DNA of 64,000 nt from Pithys albifrons albifrons. Taxonomy: Eukaryota > Chordata > Aves > Passeriformes > Thamnophilidae. The notes beneath the pieces were generated by a model. That model was not told where the DNA came from. It was given only the letters and a program-made list of their open reading frames with translations, and searched no databases. Both the position numbers and the translations under genes were made by a program. This document shows positions 21,859 through 35,573 of this stretch, piece by piece (within the stretch, counting starts at the first letter, position 1; every line of letters begins with the position of its first letter). The DNA lies in the NCBI RefSeq assembly GCF_047495875.1, contig NC_092479.1, forward strand, positions 9,384,806 through 9,448,805, read 5' to 3'.

Positions 21859-24800
21859 AGCAAGGCTGGGTGGGTGTGCACCCAACCAGGTGTGCTGCTG
21901 GGTTATTTTAAAGAACTGCCTTTATATAAATTTAATTGCTGTGTCAAGATGTTTATTTGGTCCATTCTACCTAAATTTTGTCATTTGCTACTATTTTTAA
22001 TGAGCCTGGTTAAAGAAAATAGCTCTTTTTTGCTCTGGTCTCTCAGATATGACAAGAGCAACATGCACCTTTGTGTGCTGGTTTTAATCTGGGGCTGACT
22101 CGCAACCAGATATACTATGAAAATTAAAAAATAAACCCATTTAAGGACTGTCACCACATCTGCTGTGGAGTTGTGTGTGAGCACCACGTGTTCTCACATT
22201 TCAGAAAACTGGTGCAAGAACTCGCAGATCTGGCAGGAGTGGCCGTGCAGGTTGACTGCACAAATGATTTTAATGGTTTGCACAGAATCTGGTTTGCTGC
22301 TTTGCACTGGAACGACACCAATCTGATTATTTTTCTCTGCTTTAACCAGCAAAATGTATCTGATGGATGTTTGCATAATTAATGTTCCAGAGTTGGGCTT
22401 TGATCCAGCGCTGTGTCAGGAACCACAGTGCTGTCCAATCTGCTGCAAAACAGCATTTTCTAGCACATTATTTTTATTCTAATGCTGGAATATGGAAAGC
22501 CCTGCAGTTCCTTGGCTCATGTGGCTTCTTCTGTCTCTGCATCGCAGCAGTGAGCTCTTCCTTGACCTGGGGAGCTACAAGTCCCATTAGTTTAACAGCA
22601 ACATCCTCCTGCATATGTTCCTGCTTGCAAATTCCAAGCTGCTTTTGTCTATTAGATAGATCTGCTCAGTCTGGGTGTAATTGGGGTGTTTTAAAACCTG
22701 CTGGAGCAGCAAAACACCACGAGGTGGGATGTCAGAAGGACTTATCTGAACTTTGCACTGTGGGTTTTGTGATGCAACTTCCCAGTTTGACTGGAGGGTA
22801 TTTGAGTCTCTGCAGGAAAACCCATCACAGCTGCTACTGTCCTGGTGCTCAGAGGACAGTCTGCTGTGCAGGACAGACTGGTTTGACTGGGAAAAGCCTT
22901 GGAGGTCACTTTATTCCTCCTCTGAATGATCCATAGACTGCTGACCAAAAGGGAAAGCCATTCATTTCCAAGAGGAGGAAATTACTAATGATAACAAGAC
23001 CCTCTTGTTGTTACATGGTTATAAAGCAAACAGGAATGTAACAGGTGAACTTAAACAATATAATCACAACAGTGAGATGGCACAATCAATAACATAATCA
23101 AACAGATGATTATACCCTAATAAGGAGCATGCCCTGTCCTCCCTGGTGGATTCTGCAGCTTGGCCACCTGAGCTTCTCTCCAACAACACAGCCCTTTGTG
23201 CCACATGGACTGAGAAGGCCATTTCCACTCCCCTTTTCTTTCATTTCCTGTTTGATCTCCAGCTTCCCCTTGCACACTCCAACGCCCAAAGCCTTTCCCC
23301 TCGATGTGATGCTTGACCAGATTTGTGTCATTTGCTAGGATGGTGTCAAATACGTTTGTGGCCCTTCAGCCCTGCTTTGGTACCACTCACAGGGAGGTTT
23401 CAGACCATCTGCTTTAACCCCTCACTGTCTGCTTTCTGTCTGTAAATCACAAAGGTTGCTGTCCTTGGCTGTGCAGGTTGGGTTGAATAGAGGGGTGGTT
23501 GATGCAGACCTTTCATGATTGGAAGGGTTGCTCTGATCTCTCTTTCATGGCCTTAAAGCCAGAATGGCTAAAGGTAATGGCCTAAATAACTTGGCACATC
23601 TGGCCAAGTATCAGTGAGCATCCATTTGGGCCAGACCTCTCAAAGTGTGTGGAGGGGAGTATTTCTGAGCTGGCTAAAAACCTATTGTGGTTTTCTCTTT
23701 TCAGTTCCAAAAATCACTTGCAGGGATGGGAGGGGGAGTGAAGGTGGGTGAGGTTGGGCTGTACAACTCCTGTTTCATTTGGGAAATCTGCTTTTTATCT
23801 AGCAGCTATATTGCTTTGCCTGATAAGCACTGGAGACAGCTCGATTTGACAGGATAAAACACAGCAAGCAGCAAGCTTAATCTCCTTCAGCCAAATCAAG
23901 GGGATGTTTTCCCTACAGATCTGTCTCTGCAGCTCCAAGAGGCCACTGCAGGCAGTGACATTTGCTCCCAGGGGCTGCTCCTTCTAGTCCCAAAGGCTTC
24001 AGGCTGGAGGGACAGTTGGGTGCACCTCAGTATCCCAAATTCCCCTGAACTGCAGGTGGTGGAACCTGCTGTTACCGCCCTCAGTGGGCTGGATTTCCCT
24101 GGGATTTCTTATATGAGGGGGATGTATCAGTAGATCACTCAATTTGAGATTTATTTTTGTGCTGAGAGAACTAATGGGTGATGTGAAAAGATTGTGGTGT
24201 GAAATGACCATCCAAACAGCATCTCTGAAATAAAGGAAGAAGAGGGAGAGGGTGGGCAGTGGAGTTTTAGTACTGGAAATCTGGTGGGGTTTGTAAATCC
24301 AGGATAAAAGGAGCAGGACATTAAGCAAGAAACCCAGAGGGTTGGGAAAAAAACACCAAAATTCTTCAAATCCCCAAACCCAAGTGTGTTTGTTTTAAGA
24401 GCATAAAGCAGAGTGAAGCTGGTGGTGGCAATCCCAGGCCATGCACCTGCCCATGGGAAGAGCAGAGGGGAACATCAGTGCTAAAAGTCCCTGTGGGTGG
24501 TCCAGCAACCCTGAGAGAAAGGGACATAAAAGCAAAGGGCACTTCCGTGTAATTTTCTGGGCTAAAAAGATGGGTAAAATAGAGTTAAACATCATTGTCA
24601 ATCCCCTGAGGATTTGGGCAAGTGCAGCTGGTAGGAGTGTGCCAGAGGCAGGGGTAAGTTGTGAGTGTGAATGTCTGACGAGAAGTGGGAATTTCTACTT
24701 GAGTAGATACTGGTTATAACTGGGGATAATTTTTGAGTGGAAAACACACTTAACTCTTCATGACCTTTTTCTTTCTGATACTAATGAGGTCACTTAATGC

Positions 24801-27800
24801 ACAGCTTCCAGTCATGGCCTTGGCCCCCATCAGAGGAGGGTTTCTGCTCATGGCTTTCAGTGATTTCACCACGGAGCTCTCATTTCATTCTCTTCCATTA
24901 TTCCAGTACTCAAGTAACTCCTATCTCTGTCTCCTATACCGTAGTTACAGAATTTTTCCACTTGGCACAAGGAAAATAAATTTGATTTAGCATGCCAGCT
25001 GTTAATTTTTAAAGGCATCATTCAGCAAAGCAACTTGAAATCTGAGTTAGATGAACTAAACAAGAGTGGGATCTCTTCTGTGGATTTATAGGTGGCAAAC
25101 TAAAATGTCAGGGGGTCGTGTGTTCATCTGTCAATGTGTAATACAATTAGATGAGACACTAAGTTTTTATGGAGAGCTGAAAAATGTATTAACTTTCCAT
25201 CATTATCTTTGATAACAGTGCAGAGTCTTTGGGGGTGGGTGTGAGGTGCAAAACTGAGTCTGGATTTGGGATGAAAGCAGGAAATATTCCAGTGGGGAAT
25301 GTACATCCAATCTGCTGTCTCAGTCTCAGGCACAGTTTACAGAGTAACAGTTTGCTACATTTGTGTTGATTGAGGAGAGTTCAATAATTGAAATGGCAGA
25401 GACAGATGTAAATATGAAGCCAGTAATATCTCTTAATTTGATCAACACTTGACAAAAATCCCAGGGAAGTAAATAATCTGTTCATTTAGCAGGTTTAACT
25501 GGGGTATGTCCAAATCTTTTGTGGCAACCAGACACCACACTGAAGTGTAAACAGCAACAATGATTAGAATTAGAAACCCTGAGCTCCACCTCTACTTTTT
25601 AATTCCTTTTCTTTCTAAGACTTGTAGATATCCAAAACAGGGACACAGCCAACAGGAAGCCATGGAGTCTGGAGCAAGTTTTTGGTGTGCATTCTTCTGC
25701 TTATTTAACTGCCCATTCCTTTGTATTCCTTGCATGTGCTTGTGTTCATGTCTGCCCTGCTGCGCTTTCAGATCTGCCCTGCCATCATTTTAATAGCTGG
25801 CACATTTCAGGCATTGAGTCAGAAATAGTCATAGGAAGAAGCAACAGTAAACTCCAACAGGCAGGTTTAAAATTACCCCTGAACTAAAACGGGGCTTCAG
25901 TACTTAATGATGAAGAATTAAACGACGTACTGACGATTTTATTAAACTTAAGTGAGGCAGCACATTTGATTTAGGTGATCCAAGCTTTCTATTCACCATG
26001 TGTTTGAGGGCCTGTGGTAGTAATCAACCGTGTGTATTCAGAGGAAATTGTTTCTTTATGGTTTAAAGTGTGAAGGCTCCTAGATAACCACATATTGCAT
26101 CCAGCAGGACCCTCCTTTAGCACACTCAGCAGTGGGAGAAAGGAGCAAATAGCAACACAATTAAGGGAGAAATTGCAGAGCAATGGCCTTGAACTGATGC
26201 AGGGCCCTAATCCAGCAGAGCACTGAAGCACATGTGGAATTTGTAATCTCTGTCAGCTCTGATGAGAGGGCTGTGAACCCAAAATCTTTTCTACCGTTTT
26301 CCCAGACACATCAGCAGCTCTAATGAAATCAGGCTAAAACTTTGGGGTTTAATGTCTGTAGACCATTGTGTAGATCTGCACTGCTGCTGCCTTGCTCCAT
26401 GAAACCTGGACATTGATGGATATTAATGCCTTCAGCACAGGTTTTTCTCAAAGCTGATTTGCAGCATCAGGACTAAGATTGTCTGGGATGCTTTAAACAT
26501 CCTATTGTTATGTTATAGCTGAAGTTAAGGAGTTGTTTTCCAGGGCCAAGAGCTCCCAGTTAATCAAGCAACAATGTGCAGCAGCGTAGCTGGTTCGTTA
26601 CTGCAATTTAGGCACCAAGTAGAAACAGCCACCAATGAGGGGAAGGATGATCTGTCTGCATGAGCCTGAATTCCTCCAGGATTGAGCATTTAACACAATT
26701 ACTGCACTATTCCTTCATGCTTCATGCACAGGATGCTCCTGGATAATTATCAAGTTCAGAGGGAAAAACACACTGTCTTGGTTTGAGAGGTGAACCCATA
26801 ACACACACAAATAGAAAATGTGTGGATTTTTACGATGTGTTGGAGTCCTTCCCAGGAAGGCCCATGGCTTGGGAAGAGCTCCCAGGGCACGGAGGGTGTT
26901 TGTTAATGAAGGATTTGTACTCAATACACCGAGCCCCCCATTGGTGCAGTTTCTGGGTAGGCTGGGCTGAAGCACCACTGAGGATACACACATTCATCAG
27001 TGGTTTCTGATTTCTCCCTGAGGAAACAGGAGTTTTGGGAAACCAGCACTTTGGCAAAGCTCTCCAGTAGGAAGGGCATGATGATGTACAGTGCTGTGAG
27101 ACCTGGAATTTGAGCATGGGAGGTTAATAAACACCAGCAAGTTACCATAACTCACAAATTAAAGGCCCCAATTTTCACAGTTGGGCTGCGAGATCTAATT
27201 AAGGCTGGTGGTGCAATTCAGTGTTCGGAGAGTTGCTGCCTTGTTTAATTTATCCATGGATTTAGCTACCTTCACTTTTTTAAAGTAACAAAGGAACACA
27301 AAGCAAGACAGAGACCTTTTCCTCAGGACTGAGTCTGTGCAGCAGAAAGCTCCAGTTCCTCTGTGGTTTGCAGTATGATATTTCTCACTGGTTATTTTCT
27401 GGGTAATAGAGGAAGTTGCTGGCTTTGTTTTATCTCCTTCCTCAGTTAATGAGCACGATGGATGGTTTGCTGTTATAAATATGAATATTATTCAGTATAA
27501 TTGGTGCATTGCTGTTATTGCAGTGGCATTGGGCTGAGTGATGGACCTGCAGAACACCCTGGGACATCTGACAGAAGGATAAAACAACCCTAAAGTCACA
27601 CTTTGTTTCCAGATAAATGAGCAGCAAATTGTAAAGTCCACATGGGATGAGGCTTTTGGGTGCTCCTGCTTGGTCAGGTTACTGGGATGTCTCTGGTATG
27701 CCATGGCCTTCTCCTGGTGATAGAAAAACAGTGAAAAAAGGGAATTATTTGGGCAAATTCATGTTGGATGCTTAGAGCACTTTCACTCTGGGAAACTAAT

Positions 27801-27867
27801 TGTTGGCATCTTGGGGCCTTTGGGTACCAGGACTCATTAGATTGCAGTGTGCCCAGAAATGGTCTTC
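21859..27867. other. Intron stretch, nothing recognised
   Basis: No exon or repeat family recognised. A 184-codon open frame at 22382-22936 (+) is Cys/Ser-rich, lacks a domain and splice context, and is treated as chance. A CTGTCTTGGTTTGAGAGG string at 26773 resembles songbird LTR ends but has no second half. Confidence 0.45.
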
Positions 27868-28055
27868 ATTGGGAAGAAATTCCTTCCTGTGAGGGTGGGC
27901 AGGCCCTGGCACAGGTGCCCAGAGAAGCTGTGGCTGCCCCATCCCTGGAGTGTCCAAGGCCAGGTTGGATGAGACTTAGACCAACCTGGTCTAGTGCAAG
28001 GTGTCCCTACCCATGGTCTTTAAGGTCACTTCCAACCCAAACCATTCTGTGATCT
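27868..28055 (+). mobile_element. CR1 LINE 3' end
   Basis: GAAATTCCTTCCTGTGAGGG, TGGGCAGGCCCTGGCACAGG, TGTCCAAGGCCAGGTTGGAT and TCCAACCCAAACCATTCTGT in CR1 order. The block between CCCATGG and TCTTTAAGG is deleted relative to its siblings. Confidence 0.94.
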
Positions 28056-29583
28056 GGGCACAGTTATGTCCACAATAAATGTGGTTTTAGCCCCCAGGCA
28101 ACTAAATACCAGCTTTTAAGTACAAACTTAGTATTTTGAGCGTGGCCTCTATACAGGCATTAACTAATTGCTTGTAACTGGTAGAGAACTGGTTCCTCAT
28201 TGCAGGATTAGGTTTTGACAGCCCCTCCCTCTGGTAGTTAATGCCCTGTTCAACCTGCCCTAAGCCACTGTCCACACAGATTGCCCTGGTATCTGCTGCA
28301 CTGCAGCAATTGAGAGCCCTGCAAAGGACAAACCAGCCCTGTTTTGGCAGAAAAACGCTGTGTCATGTTGTTCCTCATCCAAAGAACTGTGTGAGTGATG
28401 GGAAGTGTTCACTGGCAGCACTGGCTCAGGAGCAGCTGCTTGGGGGACTCCTCTGCCCCTCAGGGACCAGCACAGGCAGCTCATCGGGGCACAGCCCCTC
28501 TCCTGCCGTGCTCAGCCAGTTTTGTACAAAAAACCAATTCCAAGTGGTTTCTGCTTTGCTGCTTTTCTCCTTGTGGCTGGGCATATGCTGAGAGAGCCGG
28601 GGGATTCATCACACAAGGTTTATTGGATGGGAGACCCTCAGGCCCTCATTTTTGCTGAAGGAACTAAGTATCTTGCATCAGGTTTTTGAGCACCCACTGC
28701 TCCAGATGAAATCAGTGAGGAGCTGCATCCCCTTACAGTTTCAGAGCCCATTTAGCTTTGATTTGCATCTGGTATCTGGGGCAAACTCTGGGAAGTGTCT
28801 TATTTCATCCAGTCTCGCCAATGTCTGTGTTTTTATCAGGAAATCTCATGGTGTTTGGTGTGTTTTTCCTTAATGTCTCAGCTTTAACCATCAATTGATC
28901 ACGTCAGAACTGAGTCAGGTAAAATAAAAGCTTGTGTCCCCTGAAACATGGACTAACAGAAAAACACAGAAGCTACAAGAAAAAGGGAAGAGAAATTGCA
29001 AGACACCAGAACTTTCCATTGGGGACGTCTTGTAAGGGTTCCCTTGACCCAAAATCAGAGAGCTTTGAAGGGGTTTGGTTTGATAACCCTGCAGGGGAGC
29101 AAATGATGTGGGTGCTGGAGGGGTTTCTGGATGTTTCCATCTGATTTGGAAAGACAGGCTGTTCAGCTCTGCCTGGTTTTATCACAGGTGAGTGATAAAA
29201 CTGTTGGGTTTATAAAAGGTAAACGATGTTTTACCAAAGCAGGGACAAAGTGAGAGTGTGACTGTGGTCATGGAGTTCATAGCAAATGTGGAGCTCTTCT
29301 GGTCCAGCCCTGCTGGGTGATGTTCCTTCCACAGGTCTTCCAAGTGTTTATGTGAGCTGGGTACCACTCCCTGGAGCAAAAGCCTTAACATGGAAAAATA
29401 CATGAGCTCAAGCATTTTTCACCCCAGTCACAGAGTGGCCACCCTGGGATGGGACTCACTGGGAAGGCAGACAGGACAGTGGGGCTGGGAGCAAGACAGA
29501 TGCTCTTCTTGAACATCTTTTCCCACTCGAGGGGATGACAGGGCAGAGGGCTCTGAGGAGTTTGGAGCAGGGAGTGGGATCCA

Positions 29584-29633
29584 GGGCTGGGCTGGGCTCA
29601 GTGTGACAGCCGAGGCTCAGCCCAGCCCAGCCC
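29584..29633. repeat. Inverted repeat with a 15-bp perfect stem (GGGCT)n
   Basis: Left arm GGGCTGGGCTGGGCT (29584-29598) is perfectly complementary to the right arm AGCCCAGCCCAGCCC (29619-29633) across a 20-nt loop. The arms are three units of a 5-bp repeat. It could fold as a stable hairpin in RNA or a cruciform in DNA. Confidence 0.9.
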
Positions 29634-30627
29634 AGCTGGCCCCAGAGCAGAGCACTGCTCATTTGCTATGTTTGCAGAGCTGGAATGTGCACTTTGGCAG
29701 AGGTATCCCCCTCAGCATCAATATCCCCTGAGGCTCTGGGGGCTGCTGTATCCACACTTCTCCCAGCATTGATTTGTGAGAGCCAGGCACCTGAGAAATG
29801 TTGGACCTAACCTGCCTTCCCCATTTTTTATTTCTTTCCTTTCTCTCTCTGCACACCCAGTGCCATTTCTCCCATCCCCAGGTGGATGGAAGGGAAGAAG
29901 CAGCTCTTTGCCTGTGGCTCTCCCATCCCTGTGTCTGCTCCCCTCATGTTCATGTCATGCAAGGAGGAAAATTCCCTTTAAAACCCCCAAGGCAGGGAGG
30001 TTTCCCACATGGACACTGCCCTTTCGTCCACAACCACGGCTGCTGCTTGGGGCAGACAGCTCTAATCACAGCTGTGCAGTTGCAGGCTGCACTGGGCCGT
30101 GCCAGTGAGGGGCTGGGGCTGGCAGGGCTGTTCCTCGGGGCACTGCCAGCCATGGGCTTCCAGCACCACAGGGAATGGGGAGGAATCTTTCTCTTCCTTC
30201 TCTCCCCGCCCCAGCATTCCCCTGGCTCCTCAAATTCTGACTTTTACACACCCAGGGAGGAACAGTCTTTGTTATCTCAGGACTCTAAGCCAAAGAAAGA
30301 AATGGGAGGACAAAACAACAGCTTGTTTTGTTGGGGTTTTTTGTTTCCTCCTCCCCAACTTCATCATTCTTACATTACTACCTTGTCTCCAATTCCAGCT
30401 TGCTTCAGGATATCTCTTGCCAGCCACAGATGCCCCATGGGATTAGCTTTTCTTCTCCATTGCCTTTGCCTGCCTTCCTGCAGATAATAGGGAATCACAA
30501 CACTTCCTGGAGACGGCAATGGTTTAGTTCAACTATGTTTTTTCTATAATGCACTAAAACCTTTATAGACTTTGATGTTGGTTTTACTTCAGGTAGAAGC
30601 TGATGCTTAGTGTTGCTGCAGCTTGGT

Positions 30628-30738
30628 CCCTCCTCTTCCTCCTCTTCCCCCTCCTCCTCCTTCTCTTCCTTCTCTTCCTTCTTTTCCTTCTCTTCCTCCT
30701 CCTCTTCCTCCTCCTCCTGCTCCTCCTCCTCCTCCTCT
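30628..30738. repeat. Polypyrimidine (CTC/CTT)n microsatellite, about 110 bp
   Basis: Nearly pure C/T on the + strand, mostly CCT and CTT triplets, with a single G at about 30719. The - strand therefore reads as a run of Glu codons with some Lys, an artefact and not a protein. Long homopurine-homopyrimidine tracts can form triplex DNA. Confidence 0.95.
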
Positions 30739-33292
30739 GATAAAGGCCACCGCTGTCTGTTGTGTCTTAGACAGACCCTTATGGGATCTTTTTGTACCAG
30801 TCTGTAGTTTGACATATTCTGGGGAAGTTTGTGAGAAGGAAAGCTTTCTGCTTAGCTAATTTTCTCTGCAATTATATTCCAGGAGGCTTCTCTTGGTATT
30901 TTACATCACATGAGGCTGACCCCTTTGGTTTCATGGCATATGTGTGTTACAGACACACTCTTTGCATAAAAGCTTTGGAAATGCTCTGAAGCTCAAGACT
31001 GCAGCAAGGACCAAATTCATGTGATGTTGTCATAACAACAAACAATAATTTGAAATGCAGATTTTTCATCTTTACTCTTTGGTTGTGATTGAAAGCTGTG
31101 GAAAATGGGGGATTTGCTGCACTGAGGTTGTGCCTATTAGAATAAGAAGGTGATAATGGGAGTTGGTAGGATGCCCAAGGGATCAGGAGTATGATTTATG
31201 AATGCTCCTAAACAATAATAACTCTAAACCAAGAATTAGTTATGTTTCTGTGGTGGCTTATCCAGCTTTTTCTGTTCAGCCTGTTAGACTGGTGTGACCA
31301 CTGGGTGAGCTCTGGGATGTCTGGAACAAACAGTTTTACTGTAGACAAAGCCCAAATTTGTGACTCTCTGATAAACCTGTGGAAATTGCAGCATCTTTGG
31401 TGCATGTTTCCAAACAGGTGTTTGATCCCTTTGAGCAGAGGAATGGAGTTTGCTGGATTATTTACAAATAGTTTTTACTGCTAAAAGGTGGTGTTTCTTT
31501 TTGTGAGGAAGAAGGTGTGTGGTTGCCCCATGTCTGTCACTTCAGAAGCCACTGTGCTCCTGTCACCTGCCTTAGTGCTCAGCTCCCAGCTCAGCTCCTC
31601 AGCCCAGTGTTCTCCACATCTCCTCTGGGATTCCACAGCCATTCCTGCCCTGTCCTGCCATTCGGAATCCATGGGCTGCAGCCCTTCTTCCAGGTGTGTG
31701 TGAATCACTTCGACCCAAATTATCCCAGTTTTTGTGTGCTCCTCTGCCCTGTGTGCTGCAGGATGCAGTAACCACAGCAGAGCCTGGGGAGGAGGAGCAG
31801 GTCCAGCCCAGTGCTCAGCCACTGCCTCACTTTAATATTTTATATCCAGATAAGAGAAAAATCACACTCTGCACATGAACTCCAGCCTGTTTCCTCTGCC
31901 CTTTCTGGCTTGATTCACGCTCCCTTTGTTACTTTTCATGTTTCACAATGCCTCAAATGTCAGGAACCTTCTTATTTTCCTTGTGATTTCCTTAGTCATT
32001 CATATGTGTCCTCACTCTTCTCTTGTACTAATATCTCTGAGAAGCCAACTCATTTCCTGAGCTTTACACAAGGGCTTTTTCTTTCCCTTTTTTATTTCTA
32101 ATCTTCATTTCCTTTCTCTGTCCCTGTCCATCCTCTTTCCATTCCCTCATTTCTGCTTTTCCTGTTACACCAGTGCTTTCCTCAGTCTGCCTGGGTAAAA
32201 TCTAGTAGTTTTGATTTTCATAAAAGCATAAGCATAAATAAAGTGAATATGCTTGGTATGTCAACACAGGCAAGATTTGTTCTGAGCAGTGTAAATATTC
32301 TTGAGGTCTCAGAGCCCTGGAAATGAATCTTTCACCCTTTGGAAAAAAAAGTGCCAGTTGCATTTGTTGGTGCTCTGGGGAGTTCTGGGCCAAGCAGGAG
32401 AAGCACATCAGTAGCCTGCAGCTATTTCAGACATCTATTGGCAGCATTGCCTGTAGAAACAGCTGTTAGACATAAAAAAGATAGGGAAAAATGAAAGCTC
32501 TAATTATTTCTAGTAGCAGGTGCAATCTCCAAAGCTGCAGAGATTTCTGCTGGTTTCAGATAACTCTCTCCACTCTGGATGTCTTGCAGTGCTGCTTTGC
32601 TGGGCAGTGGTGGCACAGACTGGTGGCTCTGGGCACCTGCATGAGGTCTGGGGCTGCCACAGGCACTGGGCACCTGCCATGACCTCCCTGCTCCCCCTGA
32701 GATGCTCCACACTGAATTTGCACCCCAGGAATGTGACTGTTCAGCTACCTTAATGATAATTCTGGAATAAACAACTCTTATTTAATAATAGTTCGTTGTT
32801 TAGAACAACTCACTGCTGTGTCTGTTGCAGCAAGGGCAATGGTTTCATTAAAAGATTCTATGTGCTAAATTAGACTCTGCATTTTATTCCATGTGGTGTA
32901 ATTCCTTCCTTCCTCCCTCTGCCTGCAGGGTCACAGTTCCAGCCTCTCTCTCACCCATCTCTCTTAGCAAATACCAAGGCAACACATTCTTAATATTTCA
33001 GCAACATCTATTTCCTCTGTCAGCAATCCAATCCCACTGTGTCTCCAGAGGCTACTTGAGTCTCTTTCAATGATCTTTTTTAGCATTTCACACTGGGGAG
33101 GGGGAAGCGGGGGGAAAGGAAAATATTTGGCTTCACCCATAGTGCAATTTCTGTTTTATGTCTGATGCTGCTCCTCTATAAATCCTGCACAGACTCTCCC
33201 TTTGCCTTATGCCCTGTTTGCTTCTGTTTCTGATGGGTCAGGGCCTTCTTCCTGCCTTGATTATTTCTGAACCTCCCATTCCACTGCAGGGC

Positions 33293-33352
33293 CAGTAGTT
33301 GGACTTGATGATCCTGATGGGTCCCTTCCAGCTCAGCATATTCTGTGATTCT
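33293..33352 (+). mobile_element. CR1 LINE, terminal 60 bp
   Basis: TTGGACTTGATGATCCTGAT, GGGTCCCTTCCAGCTCAGCA and TATTCTGTGATTCT match the end of the CR1 subfamily also seen on the - strand at 14701 and 60239. Confidence 0.85.
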
Positions 33353-35344
33353 CACACCCTGCACCATTATACCTTTATTTATTGCTACACAACTCCAGGG
33401 CTCAGCTATTTACTTTGCCCTTGATCCGACCCTTCTATGGCCTCCCTAATAACCTCAGTTTAAGGCTTTTTGTTGCTGTGTTTTGCCCATCAGTAGCAAA
33501 TCACACAGCTTGGCTGGTGAGCAGTGTTGGGTTTGTGTTGCATGTGGGGATGGTCAGGTCAGGGGCTGTGAGCCTCTGCCTGGGTGTTAACCAAGGGGCT
33601 TATTCACACGTGGATATGTATCCAAGGGGAGGATATGGGTGGATAAGGTCGATCAGCCGCAGAAAAATAAAAACTTGACAGGTTTAGGATTATGAAATAC
33701 CTGAAATACACTTACTCAGCAGGTTGTGTTCCCAGGCTGATCCCATCCAGTCATGAATTGGTGTTTGTAAAGCACAATGTCTCCTCCTCCCAGTGAATAA
33801 GACATGAGAAGTTCTGCAGCCCTTCTCCAAAGGCTTGAACACACGTGCCACAGTTGGTGCCCTCTGCAATTTTACTCCATTTGTGTTAGAAAAATGGGTG
33901 TATTTTTCAATGGAAGAAACCAACATAAAATCCCAACACAGCCAACACAGGTTGAGATGTTTGTATTCCTGTTTATATTCCTCTAGTCCTCTAGATAAGC
34001 ACTAAACTTCCCATTAAGGCTTGTTTTAAACTGAAAATGTGTGTTAAAAAGTCTAACTGATTTATTTACAAGTAGTTTGATGACACGTCTTAAACCACAT
34101 TCCTCTTATTCCAGATAGGATCAGAGAGACGGTGTTTTACCACTGGGTATGTTCTCCTCTAGCACTTCACTACCAGGAGCAGATCAGGCAGCAATTAATA
34201 ATTCCCTTACTGTTAATTCCTGGGGCAAGGGGCCAGTGTTTTCTGGGAGCTGTGCATGAGGAAGGGGATGCCCTGGAGGGGCTCACACCTCATCTAAATG
34301 TGCTTACAGCAGCAGGAGTATGAGAAACAGTGCCTGGAAAAATAGCTATTTTTCTGATAAGCTCCAGGAATGTCTCTGAATTTTGGTGCTTTGTCCTCAA
34401 AACAGAATTTGCATTTGGTTTCCTGCCCAGGCTGTGTTTGATCACAGCTTGAAGCATGACATGGTGTGTGGCAGCAGAGCCCAGCACTGAGGGAGCCCAG
34501 GGCTGCTTTTCTTCATCCAGCTCTCTTTCAGTAGTCTCTTTTTCAGCATTTTGCCCTTTTCCATGAAATCATGCCACCTCTCCAGAGCTTCCTTAGAGTT
34601 TATGGAAGAGTCCAAGTTAACACCTATTAAAACTGGAGGGTTTTTTGACCTGAAGCAGCAGAATTGTGTGTTTCCTTGTGCCAGCCAAGTGAGGTGTTTG
34701 GACAGGCAACACTCCACAGGGAGAGGAAGCAGCTGGTCCAGGACCTGCAGAGTCCTTCTTATTTTCCCTTGAAGTGGAAAGACATGGAGAGCCCTCCACT
34801 GGGATCACAGGCTGGCTTTCCACTGCTGAAACAGCCATGAATAATCCTGGCTGGATCAAAACCCATGACCAAAGCCACAGTTCTTTCAGATGCTGGAGGC
34901 TGCTGCAGCTCATCTGCTTTTGGCCAGTACCTGCCCTTTTACCGCTTGCTGTGTGCTGTGTACTACACATGTGGTGTTGTGTTGGCCAAAGAGGACACAC
35001 AGTGTTCCTTAATCCGTTTCAAGTAGCATCAGAAGTCACTGAGAGGCACTTCACAGGCAGTTGTGATGACAATTTTTAATTCCCCTCCTTGCAGCATAAG
35101 GTATTTTTGGCCTCTATGGCTCTATTATGATGCTGAGTAGTCTGAAAATGATGGGGTTTTCTGTTTCATCATTTTGCATCAAAGGCAGTGCCACCACTTG
35201 GGTGGCAGGACATGAACAGGGTAGTTCTGATACCCTGTGCAGCCACAGAATGCTCTGCAGTTCCTGGGGCTTCACAGAGTCTCTGGCAGTGCTGGTAAGT
35301 CTTGGGCTTCTGCAATTCAAACAATTTGTTCATCATTTGAAAGG
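33353..35344. other. Intron stretch, nothing recognised
   Basis: No exon or repeat family recognised. Confidence 0.45.
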
Positions 35345-35573
35345 CAGCAGGTTTGGACTGGATGTGAGGAAGAAATTCTTCCCTATGACAGTGGTGAGGC
35401 CCTGGCACAGGTTCCCCAAAGAGGCTGTGGCTGCCCTATCCCTGGAAATGTTCAGGGCCAGGTTCAGTGGGGCTTGGAACAACCTGGGATAGTGGAAGGT
35501 GTCTTTACCTGTGGCTTGGGGTTGGATCACAAGGATCTTTAAGGTACCTTCTAACCCAAACCATTCTGTGATA
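35345..35573 (+). mobile_element. CR1 LINE 3' end
   Basis: GTTTGGACTGGATGTGAGGA, AGAAATTCTTCCCTATGACA, GTGGTGAGGCCCTGGCACAG, GCTGTGGCTGCCCTATCCCT and the tail CTTCTAACCCAAACCATTCT, all in CR1 order. Confidence 0.94.

Larger units (their letters stand above)
28056..33292. other. Intron stretch with a hairpin and a polypyrimidine tract
   Basis: Apart from the inverted repeat at 29584-29633 and the C/T tract at 30628-30738, nothing was recognised. A 229-codon open frame at 29798-30487 (+) has no domain and lies in C-rich sequence. Confidence 0.5.

Noticed and set aside
22382..22936. 184-codon open frame on the + strand
   Set aside because: Cys/Ser-rich with no family resemblance or splice-site support.
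26773..26795. LTR-like start CTGTCTTGGTTTGAG
   Set aside because: No matching LTR end, tRNA primer site or target duplication seen.
29798..30487. 229-codon open frame on the + strand
   Set aside because: No recognisable domain, no splice context, composition follows local C-rich sequence; likely chance.
30495..30815. Glu/Lys-rich 'acidic protein' on the - strand
   Set aside because: Direct translation of a CTC/CTT microsatellite.
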